Below, one piece after another: positions 1 through 6,500 of a DNA stretch of 6,781 nucleotides. Position 1 is the stretch's first letter. The number at the start of each line of letters is the position of its first letter. The notes under the pieces were generated by a model. The model did not search any database. It saw only the letters and a list, made by a program, of their open reading frames with translations, and was not told where the DNA came from. Source of the stretch: DASUFH01 sp036274645 (GTDB taxonomy: Bacteria; Acidobacteriota; Terriglobia; 20CM-2-55-15); the NCBI GenBank assembly GCA_036274645.1, contig DASUFH010000040.1, forward strand, positions 1 through 6,781. Direction: 5' to 3'. Position numbers and translations under genes: made by a program.

Positions 1-1595
1 GCGATATTGCGGACGATTTTGTTGCCTCGCACGGCTGCGTATTGCAGGTAGGGGCCGGTCTCGCCATCGAAGCTCAGCGCTTCCTTGAAATCAAAGGCGA
101 TGATGGCCGTCCGCGTAAACTTCAGCAGGAAATACCGGAGCGCGCCGACCGCTAGCTGGCCGGCGATGGCGTCGGCTTCGGCCGGCGCCAGTTCCTGGTT
201 GCGCTCCATCACTTCTTTTCTGGCCAGCGATTCGAGCCGGTCGATCAGGTCGTCCGCCTTGACCCCCTGGCCTTTGCGTCCGGAAACCTCGACATGCGCT
301 TTCCCGCGATCTTCCGGGGGAATCGTGATTCCCAACTCTTCCGCGCAGGCGGGCGTCAGGGCGACTCGTTCGTAATGAAAGTGGACGGAGTTCTGTACTT
401 CCCGTGTATAGCCGAGCGCCGCAACGCCCTGTCGTACCACGTTCTGCGGATAGGATTGCCGCACGTCGATCACGTTGTACACCGCATGGCCGTGACCGAA
501 GTCCGGGTGACTGGCTTCGCCTCCGGATGACGTCGTCACCCAGACGTCGTGTGATCCTTCCATCCGCCGATAGAAAAAGTCCTGATCGAGCAGGCCGAGC
601 TTCCAGAGCTGATACGCAATGTCCTTGCCGGTGTAGGTGACGGTGCCGTTGGACCGGACGATGATCTTGTCGTCATCGTATCCTTCCGTGTCGATCCTCA
701 TCACCCAGCATCCCTTGTTCTTGCCTTCCGTCTCGAAAAAGATGGCGCCGGATTCCTTGAGCCGCTCGAACGCGCGGTCCCAGAACTTGAGATGGAGAAT
801 GTCGCTTTCCCGCGGCAGCAGGTCGTAATGGACATTGATACGCGCCATCGTGTCGAGATGGCAGCCGACGATGGTCATGGCAACCACCTCCGCCATCTCG
901 GCTGTTTCGTTGTCGCCTTCTTCAATTTCCTTCAGGGTCTGGCCCCGCAGCTTTTGCGCGTCCTCGCCCGTCTCGTAAAAGCCGCCAACCCGCGCGTAGA
1001 GGTCCCAGCAGTAGTAGTCGAATTTCACGGCCGGATCCCGGGTAATGGCCCGCACATCGTCGACCGTCTTCTTCTCCAGATACTTGAATCCGACGATCAC
1101 GTCCGCGACCTGCACTCCCGTATTGTCGATGTAGTTCTGGATTTCCACTTCGTGCCCGGAGGCCTTCAGGACCCGCACGAACGTATCTCCGAGCGCCGCG
1201 TTCCGCAGATGGCCGATATGCGCCGCTTTGTTGGGATTGATGTTCGTATGCTCGACGATGATCTTTCCGTCCGCAGCCTTCGGTTCCGGCGAGGGCCGCG
1301 CCACCGCACGGAAGAGAGCCGGCCGGTCGAAGTAGAAGTTGATGAATCCGGCTCCGGCAATCTCGATTCGGGCCACGCCGGGAATCGTTCCAATCGTTTC
1401 GATCAGTTCGGTGGCCGCCGCCCGCGGGGCCTTTTTCAGCCGCTTGGCCAGTTCGAACGATACCGGTGTCGCCAGTTCACCCATCTCGACCCTGGGTGTC
1501 AGGTTCAGGGCAATTTCTGGAGGTTCAATCGCCCAGCGGGACTGGATCGCCGCCCGGATTGCCTCGCGGATACGCGTGTGTAATTCCAAAACCAT
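1..1595 (-). CDS. argS: Arginyl-tRNA synthetase (class I), 3' end cut by window edge
   Basis: This gene encodes the cytoplasmic enzyme that attaches arginine to tRNA-Arg using ATP. Reading the minus strand from the ATG at 1595 gives 531 codons with no stop, and the frame runs off the window at base 1. Residues about 5-88 look like the ArgRS N-terminal (Add-1) tRNA-binding domain. The catalytic core follows, with the class I HIGH signature at residues 126-129 (context NKAAHIGHLRNAALGD). The KMSKS-equivalent loop is degenerate, VSGRKG at 437-442, as in many ArgRSs. The typical DGETGPYLQYAAVR segment lies at 510-523, where the DALR anticodon-binding domain begins; most of that domain lies outside the window. 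Family members are usually about 550-650 residues, so roughly the last hundred are missing. The ATG is preceded by a C-run with no Shine-Dalgarno; the start is chosen because the family N-terminus begins here. It is divergent from larC across 79 bases. The family identification is very secure. Confidence 0.97.
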   Translation of the reverse strand, partial: MVLELHTRIREAIRAAIQSRWAIEPPEIALNLTPRVEMGELATPVSFELAKRLKKAPRAAATELIETIGTIPGVARIEIAGAGFINFYFDRPALFRAVARPSPEPKAADGKIIVEHTNINPNKAAHIGHLRNAALGDTFVRVLKASGHEVEIQNYIDNTGVQVADVIVGFKYLEKKTVDDVRAITRDPAVKFDYYCWDLYARVGGFYETGEDAQKLRGQTLKEIEEGDNETAEMAEVVAMTIVGCHLDTMARINVHYDLLPRESDILHLKFWDRAFERLKESGAIFFETEGKNKGCWVMRIDTEGYDDDKIIVRSNGTVTYTGKDIAYQLWKLGLLDQDFFYRRMEGSHDVWVTTSSGGEASHPDFGHGHAVYNVIDVRQSYPQNVVRQGVAALGYTREVQNSVHFHYERVALTPACAEELGITIPPEDRGKAHVEVSGRKGQGVKADDLIDRLESLARKEVMERNQELAPAEADAIAGQLAVGALRYFLLKFTRTAIIAFDFKEALSFDGETGPYLQYAAVRGNKIVRNI

Positions 1596-1674
1596 GGGGG
1601 CAAAATGGTAACACGCCGCGGCTTCGCACATATTTCGAGGCGGACGGAGCAAAGCCGGATATCTTTACGCTTCT
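1596..1674. promoter_or_regulatory. Divergent argS/larC intergenic region
   Basis: These 79 bases separate two genes transcribed away from each other, so promoters for both argS (minus) and larC (plus) are expected here or just inside the genes. I see no strong -35/-10 pair in either direction. On the plus strand a weak -10-like TATCTT at 1660-1665 ends only 9 bases before the larC ATG and has no good -35 partner. Neither gene has a clear Shine-Dalgarno: a GGAG at 1646-1649 is too far from the larC ATG at 1675. Short or leaderless transcripts are possible but not shown. Confidence 0.3.
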
Positions 1675-2994
1675 ATGCGGACGCTGTATTTCGACTGTTT
1701 TTCCGGTATCAGCGGCGACATGACCGTCGGCGCCATGCTCGATCTCGGCCTGGATCTGGAATACCTTCGCTCCGAACTGGCCAAGCTTCCCGTCGAGGGC
1801 TATACGCTTGCCGCGTCGCGGGTCGTCCGCGCCAATATCAGCGCCACCAAGTTTGATGTCGTCATGGATGGCGCTACGCCGGCGCATACTCATGCAGCCG
1901 ATCATTCCCATGATCACGGCCATGCGGATGGCCATTCCCACGATCACGCCCATGCCCAAACACCCGGAGCCGGGGTGGGGCATTTTCATCGGAAGGCCTC
2001 GGAAATCATCCGGATGATCCAGACAAGCGCGCTCAGCGCCAACGCGCGGCGGATGGCGGAAGCCATTTTTGCAAAACTGGCGATATCCGAAGGCGCCGTT
2101 CATCGCGTCGCGCCCGAGGATGTCGAGTTTCATGAGGTCGGCGCGATCGATTCCATCGTGGATACCGTCGGCGCCGCCATCGGGTTTGACGCGCTTGGCG
2201 TGGAGCAGTTCATCTGTTCGCCGATCAACGTCGGCGCCGGATTCATTCATTGCCAGCATGGCGTCTATCCGGTTCCCGCGCCCGCCACGGCCGATCTGCT
2301 GCGTGGCGCGAACATCTATTCAGCGGGCCAGAAGACTGAACTGGTCACTCCGACCGGCGCCGCCATACTGGCGGCCACGGTGTCCCGCTTCGATTCGCTC
2401 CGGGACTTTGCCATCGATCGGATCGGCTACGGCGCCGGCTCGAAACAGTTCCAGGATTTTCCAAACTGCCTGCGGATCTTTCTGGGCGCCGAAGGCGCCG
2501 CCGGGGGCAGGGATGCGGTCCACCCCATGCGTTCAGCAGCCGATGCCGGCGTGGCGAACGAAGTCGACGTGATCCAGGCGGACATCGACGACATGAATCC
2601 GCAGAACCTTCCCTACGTTATCGAGCGGTTGCTCGGCGCCGGCGCGCTCGATGTGACGGCATGGCCCGTCATGATGAAGAAGGGCCGGACCGGTCAGAGG
2701 CTGGAAGTTCTCGCGCCACTGGACCGATCGGACGCGTTATGCCGCGTCGTGTTCGAAGAGACCACGACGATCGGCCTTCGCCGGCACAGGACGACCCGCT
2801 CCGTGCTGGAGCGGGAAGTCGTGCAGGTCGACACAGTCTATGGAGTGATTGGAATGAAGGTGTCGCGCCTTGATGGAGTGATCGTCAACGTGGCGCCGGA
2901 ATTTGAAGACTGCGTTCGCCTCGCTCGGGAGCGCGGCGCGCCACTCAAGGAAGTCCAGAGCGCGGCGCTCCGCCGTTACTTTGAGCCAGGCTAG
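1675..2994 (+). CDS. larC: Nickel-pincer cofactor nickel-insertion enzyme LarC (DUF111 family)
   Basis: LarC is the CTP-dependent cyclometallase that inserts nickel into the pyridinium bisthiocarboxylate mononucleotide made by LarB and LarE, giving the NPN cofactor of lactate racemase LarA and its relatives. The 439-residue protein is full length and opens with the family hallmark MRTLYFDCFSGISGDM, which fixes the start. Other conserved blocks are EFHEVGAIDSIVDTVG (151-166), PAPATADLL (201-209), TELVTPTGAAIL (221-232), DIDDMNPQ (303-310) and MMKKGRTG (333-340). A histidine-rich stretch (ten His between residues 71 and 93, then H103 and H105) follows the N-terminal segment and probably binds nickel. 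In Lactobacillus plantarum LarC is made from two reading frames by a ribosomal frameshift; here both halves sit in one uninterrupted frame. The nearest genes are argS (divergent) and a small membrane protein gene (convergent, 6-base gap). No larA, larB or larE is in view. There is no obvious Shine-Dalgarno. Confidence 0.96.
   Translation: MRTLYFDCFSGISGDMTVGAMLDLGLDLEYLRSELAKLPVEGYTLAASRVVRANISATKFDVVMDGATPAHTHAADHSHDHGHADGHSHDHAHAQTPGAGVGHFHRKASEIIRMIQTSALSANARRMAEAIFAKLAISEGAVHRVAPEDVEFHEVGAIDSIVDTVGAAIGFDALGVEQFICSPINVGAGFIHCQHGVYPVPAPATADLLRGANIYSAGQKTELVTPTGAAILAATVSRFDSLRDFAIDRIGYGAGSKQFQDFPNCLRIFLGAEGAAGGRDAVHPMRSAADAGVANEVDVIQADIDDMNPQNLPYVIERLLGAGALDVTAWPVMMKKGRTGQRLEVLAPLDRSDALCRVVFEETTTIGLRRHRTTRSVLEREVVQVDTVYGVIGMKVSRLDGVIVNVAPEFEDCVRLARERGAPLKEVQSAALRRYFEPG
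1903..1955 (+). repeat. Direct repeat encoding the duplicated His cluster of LarC
   Basis: Bases 1903-1925 and 1933-1955 match at 21 of 23 positions with a 30-base period. They encode HSHDHGHA (77-84) and HSHDHAHA (87-94) of LarC. This looks like an in-frame internal duplication that enlarged the histidine-rich, putative metal-binding stretch. The repeat is seen directly; its role is inferred. Confidence 0.7.
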
Positions 2995-3000
2995 GCTTGC

Positions 3001-3195
3001 CTACACGCCTCCTCGTCCGAGGCTGCGGGAGAAGTCCGACAGCAACAATCGGGTTGCCGAGTCGGCTTCGGCGGCAATGCGCGTTTCCTCATACCGGACC
3101 AGAAAGGTCCATCCCGTTATCAGCGCAAACAGCAGCGCAAACCGGACCAGCCGGTCCTTCGATCCCGACCGGCGCCATGCCATTGTGTCCGTCAT
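3001..3195 (-). CDS. Hypothetical small single-pass membrane protein (64 aa)
   Basis: I do not recognise this protein. From the ATG at 3195 it has 64 residues: a short polar, positively charged N-terminus (MTDTMAWRRSGSKDR), one hydrophobic segment (about residues 18-32, RFALLFALITGWTFL), then a charged tail ending SDFSRSLGRGGV. This suggests a single-pass inner-membrane anchor, probably with the N-terminus in the cytoplasm by the positive-inside rule. An in-frame ATG at 3237 would add 14 residues, but the 3195 start is preferred because GGAGG lies 8 bases before it. The gene lies downstream of the DUF4175 gene on the same strand, separated by 322 bases with a long palindrome, and its stop is 6 bases from the larC stop, tail to tail. 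A TM segment with a well-placed ribosome site argues for a real gene, but without homologue data it stays hypothetical. Confidence 0.6.
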   Translation of the reverse strand: MTDTMAWRRSGSKDRLVRFALLFALITGWTFLVRYEETRIAAEADSATRLLLSDFSRSLGRGGV

Positions 3196-3203
3196 TGCTC
3201 GAT

Positions 3204-3208
3204 CCTCC
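3204..3208 (-). promoter_or_regulatory. Shine-Dalgarno deciding the start of the small membrane protein
   Basis: On the minus strand GGAGG occupies 3208 to 3204, followed by 8 bases and the ATG at 3195. It is the clearest ribosome-binding site in the window and favours the 64-residue product over the 78-residue reading from 3237, which would place this site inside the coding sequence. Confidence 0.6.
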
Positions 3209-3390
3209 GGGCTGGAAATCTGCAACTGTTGCGCCACGGCTCCGCGCTTATGGAATCAACGCGTTATGGTTGCCGTCAGTCTCCCGCGCAAACAACCTTC
3301 TTGAGATCCGGAAAGTCCGTTGTGGCGCCCGGCGCCGTTTTGGAGTGGAGTTTAGAAAATTCAGTCGAAACGTGGGGCGGTCATAGAAGC

Positions 3391-3489
3391 TGTGAATGAA
3401 TTGGGGACAGCCTCCGAATTCGGTGAAGGTGGCGTTGATAACGCAGCATTTGTCAGCCGAATTCGGAGGCTGTCCCCAATTCATTCACA
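3391..3489. repeat. Long perfect inverted repeat, probable REP/MITE-type palindromic element
   Basis: The arm 3391-3423 (beginning TGTGAATGAATTGGGGACAG) is the exact reverse complement of 3457-3489: 33 of 33 bases pair, around a 33-base centre (3424-3456). Each arm carries an inner 10-base palindrome CCGAATTCGG (3414-3423 and 3457-3466). The centre has its own small hairpin, GCGTT-GAT-AACGC (3432-3444). The arms are less GC-rich than the flanking genes. Perfect arms of this length between genes suggest a young non-autonomous palindromic element. I recall GGGGACAG/CTGTCCCC-bearing palindromes as widespread intergenic repeats, possibly moved by IS200-like (RAYT) transposases; this is from memory and not tested here. 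No target-site duplication abuts the arms. In RNA from the DUF4175 gene it would form a very stable hairpin that could stop transcription or protect a 3' end. No transposase gene is present. Confidence 0.85.
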
Positions 3490-3507
3490 CGCGGTCTCAC
3501 GACCGCG
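3490..3507 (-). terminator. Short hairpin after the DUF4175 stop, possible terminator component
   Basis: CGCGGTC (3490-3496) pairs perfectly with GACCGCG (3501-3507) around a 4-base loop. It starts 10 bases past the DUF4175 stop codon and touches the long palindrome. Read in the direction of that gene it is not followed by a T-run, so it is not a textbook intrinsic terminator. On the plus strand a short T-run (3515-3519) lies beyond it, but no plus-strand gene ends nearby. Confidence 0.25.
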
Positions 3508-3517
3508 CCTGCGGTTT

Positions 3518-6500
3518 TTACGGCTTCGATTTCCCCAGTCGCTCGAAGTAATTGCCGATCACGTCCTTCATGGCTGCTGGAATGTCTTCTTCCCGCGCGG
3601 CCCGGAGCCTTTCACGGTTGGTCATCAGTTCCAGTTGCCGGCTGAGATCGAACTCGATCGAGCGGAACGGGTCGATGATCTGGCGCGCGAGCAACTCGAT
3701 CTGACGGGGATCGCCGGCGCTGCCGCTTCCGAGGCTGCGCATGGCGTTTTCAATCTGGTTCAACTGGGCGCCATACGCGCTGTTCGCGCCGAGTGTGTTC
3801 CGGATTTCGCGCAGTTCGCGCAGATACTGTCCCACCTCGCTGGAAAGCTGCCGCGGATCGATGCCGTTGGCGCCGGGCGCAGACGCGTCACCCGACATGG
3901 CGGGTCCCGCCTGGACTCCACTGGGTCCGGGTTGCCCGGGGTTCTGTGTCTGAGTGTTGCTGCGGCCCTGGCCGGCGCCGGGCGTCTGGCCCTGATCGCC
4001 GCGAGCGCTCGCTGAGGGGCTCTGCCCCGTCTGGCCGGGCTGTTGTCCTCTGCCGGGTGTTTGAGAATTCGCGCCTTGTTGTCCGGGGGAGTTCTGCTGG
4101 CCCGGGGAGTTCTGGCCGGGTGTCTGGTTGCGATCCTGCGAGCCGGGGTTTTGCGGTGTCTGACCCTGCGCGCCGCTGGCGGCCTGCATACGCCGTTCGA
4201 GCGACTGCAGCCGGCCGGTCAACTGGCTGACGCCATCGAGCGCGGATTGCAGGCGGCCCTGCTCCGTATTGTTCTGAGCGGAGTTCGGCGTGGGCGGGGT
4301 TCCGGCCGCCGTGCGCGCCGCCGCAGCCACCTGCTGTTGGAGTTCGTCGATCGCCTGCTGGTTTCGTTGTTCCTGCTGGGCGGCGGCGCCGTATGCCCCG
4401 CTGTTCAGTTGCGTCCGGCCGCGTTCGATTCCTTCCGGGATCTGCCGGTCGCGAATCGTATTGGCGGCCGCGCGCGCCTGCGCCGAAGCGTTGGGGCTGC
4501 CGGATGTGTTGGCCAGAGACTCCAGCCGTTGCGACAGCGCATTCAGATCGTTGGAGAGCGCGTCGCGCTGGCGGTTGATGTCCGCCGCGCGATTCGCGGC
4601 GCCATTCGTGTTTCTGGCCAGTTGCTCGGACTGGTTCGTGATCTGCCGCTGAATCTCCGCCAGGCGCTGGCTCTGGCGTTCCGCTTCGGCAAACCGGTCG
4701 GCGGCCGGGCTGCCCCCCTGGCTCTGACCGAGCAGGCTCTGCGCGCGCTGGATGGCTTCAGCGGCCTGCTGTGAAGCGGCCGCGGCCGCCTGGTCATTCG
4801 GCGCCTGCTGTTGCTGGCGCAGGCTTTCCGCCGCGCGCTCGAGTTGCTTGCTCACTTCGGCAATCTTTGGATCGTTATTCTCTCGGGACAGTCTCTCCAG
4901 CTGCCGCGCAAGACGCTGCAGTTCCTCGCGCAGTTCCTGCGCTTCCGCCCGCGCTCCCGGATTCTGCCGGCGCTCCGCCGCCTTCTGCTGCCGTTCGGAC
5001 AGCTTCTTGAGCTCATCGGCGGCCTGGTCCAGTTGTTCCTGGCGAGGCTGCTCACCACGGTTCTGGGTTTCGAACTGGTTCTTCTTCTGGTCGAGCTCGA
5101 GGTCCGCCAGCTCCTGGAGATCGTCGAGATTGGAACTGCCTCCGCCGCCCCCGCCACGGCTGATCTGGAAGTTTTTGAACTGCGCGTTGGCGTGGCCGAG
5201 CTGGATCAAAGCCTTCTGTTCGAACTCCTGCGCCTCATCGAGCTTCTGCTTTTCGAGTTGCTTTGCGGCATCTTCCATCGCCGACTGGGCGCGCTTCAGA
5301 CTTTCGGCGATTTCCTTGACCGACGCGTCGTCGTCGAGTCCCCGGCTGTCGATCCGATCCAGCATCCTTCCCGTCTGTTCAGCGAGTTTCTCCTGGCGCG
5401 TCGCCGCGCTGTGCGCATAGGACGTCCATTCCTGACTCGAGTAATCTTCCTTGTTGTTGACCAGCTTGTGCGTGGCCGCGATGACATCCTTTTCGCCCTT
5501 GAGGAGCACCTGGATCGAATCGCGCTCGCCGCCTCTTCCGCCCCCACCGCCTCCGCCGCCGCCGGCAGCCTGGCTGATCTGGCGGTCCCCCGCGCGCACC
5601 TCGATGAAATACACATCGGTGGTGACCTTGTTGGAGGGGGAGTGCGAGTCTTCGGCCTTTCCGTAATAGGAAATGAAGTCTCCGGGCTGCAACGAATACT
5701 CTTCCAGGAAGAAGGTGTACGGCGCCTGCATCTCCTTGGGCGCGGCGCCGTTCTTTTCCTGGTAGAGATCGATCCGTTTCTCCTGTCCGCCGTTCACGGA
5801 GTAGAACAGCGACATGGAAAGCACGCCGTAGTCGTCTTCCGCTTTCAGCTCCGTGTAGACCTCTTGCGTTGATGAAGCTGAGGAATCACGTCCGGGCTTC
5901 GTGAACGACAGCAGCGGCTTGCCATCGTCAACCACTTCCATGAACCGTTCTTCGAGGGACTTGAACGTTGCTCCGCTGGTGTTGGTCAATTCAATGTGGA
6001 AGCTGGTGTTGCGATCCACCGTGATCCGGGCGGCGACCCGGTGGGCGTCGCCGGATAGCGTGAGCGGGACCTGCTTGTCGTCGCCAAAGACCAGCCGGCC
6101 GGATTCGAGCGGCTGATTGGCGGTCACGACGATATCGACGGACGTTCCGCGCAGCGCGGAAATATTGATGGCGTTCTCTTCTTTCCGCGGGGCCAGTCCC
6201 GTGTACGCCGGATAGGTGTAGGTGTAGTCGACGCTTTCGATCCTGGGAAGATCGGCGACTCGTATGGTGTATTCCGCCGACCGTTTGTCGCCCGCCTCGA
6301 CGTAGTAGCGAACCGTTTCCTGCAGGTTGTAGAGTGAATGCCGATAGGTCGGGCGGTTCTGCGGGATCACATCCATCGTCGCCGATTCCCAGTCCCGGCC
6401 GCTCTCATAGCGCATGTACGCCGTGGCGTGACCCGCGTCAAAGCCGGCCAGGATCGCTTCGATCCGCACATCGCTGCCCCGGGGCACGGTCGCGTCACCC

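Larger units (their letters stand above)
3196..3517. other. Gene-free stretch between the DUF4175 gene and the small membrane protein gene
   Basis: These 322 bases hold no convincing gene. The right third (3391-3507) consists of the long palindrome and adjoining hairpin listed separately. The left part (3196-3390) would be the leader and promoter region of the small membrane protein gene. The best promoter-like pair I can find on the minus strand is a poor one: TTGCGC (3291-3286) and CATAAC (3268-3263) with 17 bases between. Two GGCGCC palindromes one base apart lie near 3324-3336, without a loop or T-run to suggest a terminator. Open frames crossing the palindrome begin with its sequence and show no protein-family features. 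Confidence 0.5.

Noticed and set aside
792..1583. Long plus-strand open frame (263 codons) opposite argS
   Set aside because: It lies entirely antisense to a well-conserved argS coding sequence. The protein has no recognisable motifs, and its length follows from high GC content.
1525..2259. Minus-strand open frame (244 codons) across the argS/larC intergenic region
   Set aside because: It is antisense to the conserved N-terminal half of larC and overlaps the argS start out of frame. Its Met/His-rich parts mirror the larC His codons, so it is a shadow frame.
2069..2572. Plus-strand frame within larC, considered as a product of LarC frameshifting
   Set aside because: LarC is complete in a single frame with both conserved halves. 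This other frame lacks any LarC motif and is R/S/P-rich, as expected for a shifted GC-rich frame.
3248..3484. Minus-strand frame of 78 codons that begins in the palindrome
   Set aside because: Its first and later residues simply translate the two arms of the inverted repeat. No ribosome-binding site and no family features were seen.
3391..3489. CRISPR array from the repeated 33-base units
   Set aside because: The two units are inverted, not direct, and there are only two. It is a palindrome with no cas genes nearby.
3377..3496. GCGGTC on both sides of the palindrome (3377-3382 and 3491-3496) as a target-site duplication
   Set aside because: The left copy is 8 bases away from the arm and the right copy is 1 base away, and the right one is part of its own hairpin. 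Six bases in GC-rich DNA can recur by chance.
3392..4015. Plus-strand frame of 207 codons beginning in the palindrome
   Set aside because: It starts inside the repeat arm and then runs antisense to the C-terminal coding region of the DUF4175 gene. There is no independent support.
4811..5872. Plus-strand frame of 353 codons opposite the DUF4175 gene
   Set aside because: It is leucine/arginine-rich because it is the complement of Q/E/A-rich coiled-coil codons. It lies wholly antisense to a better supported gene.
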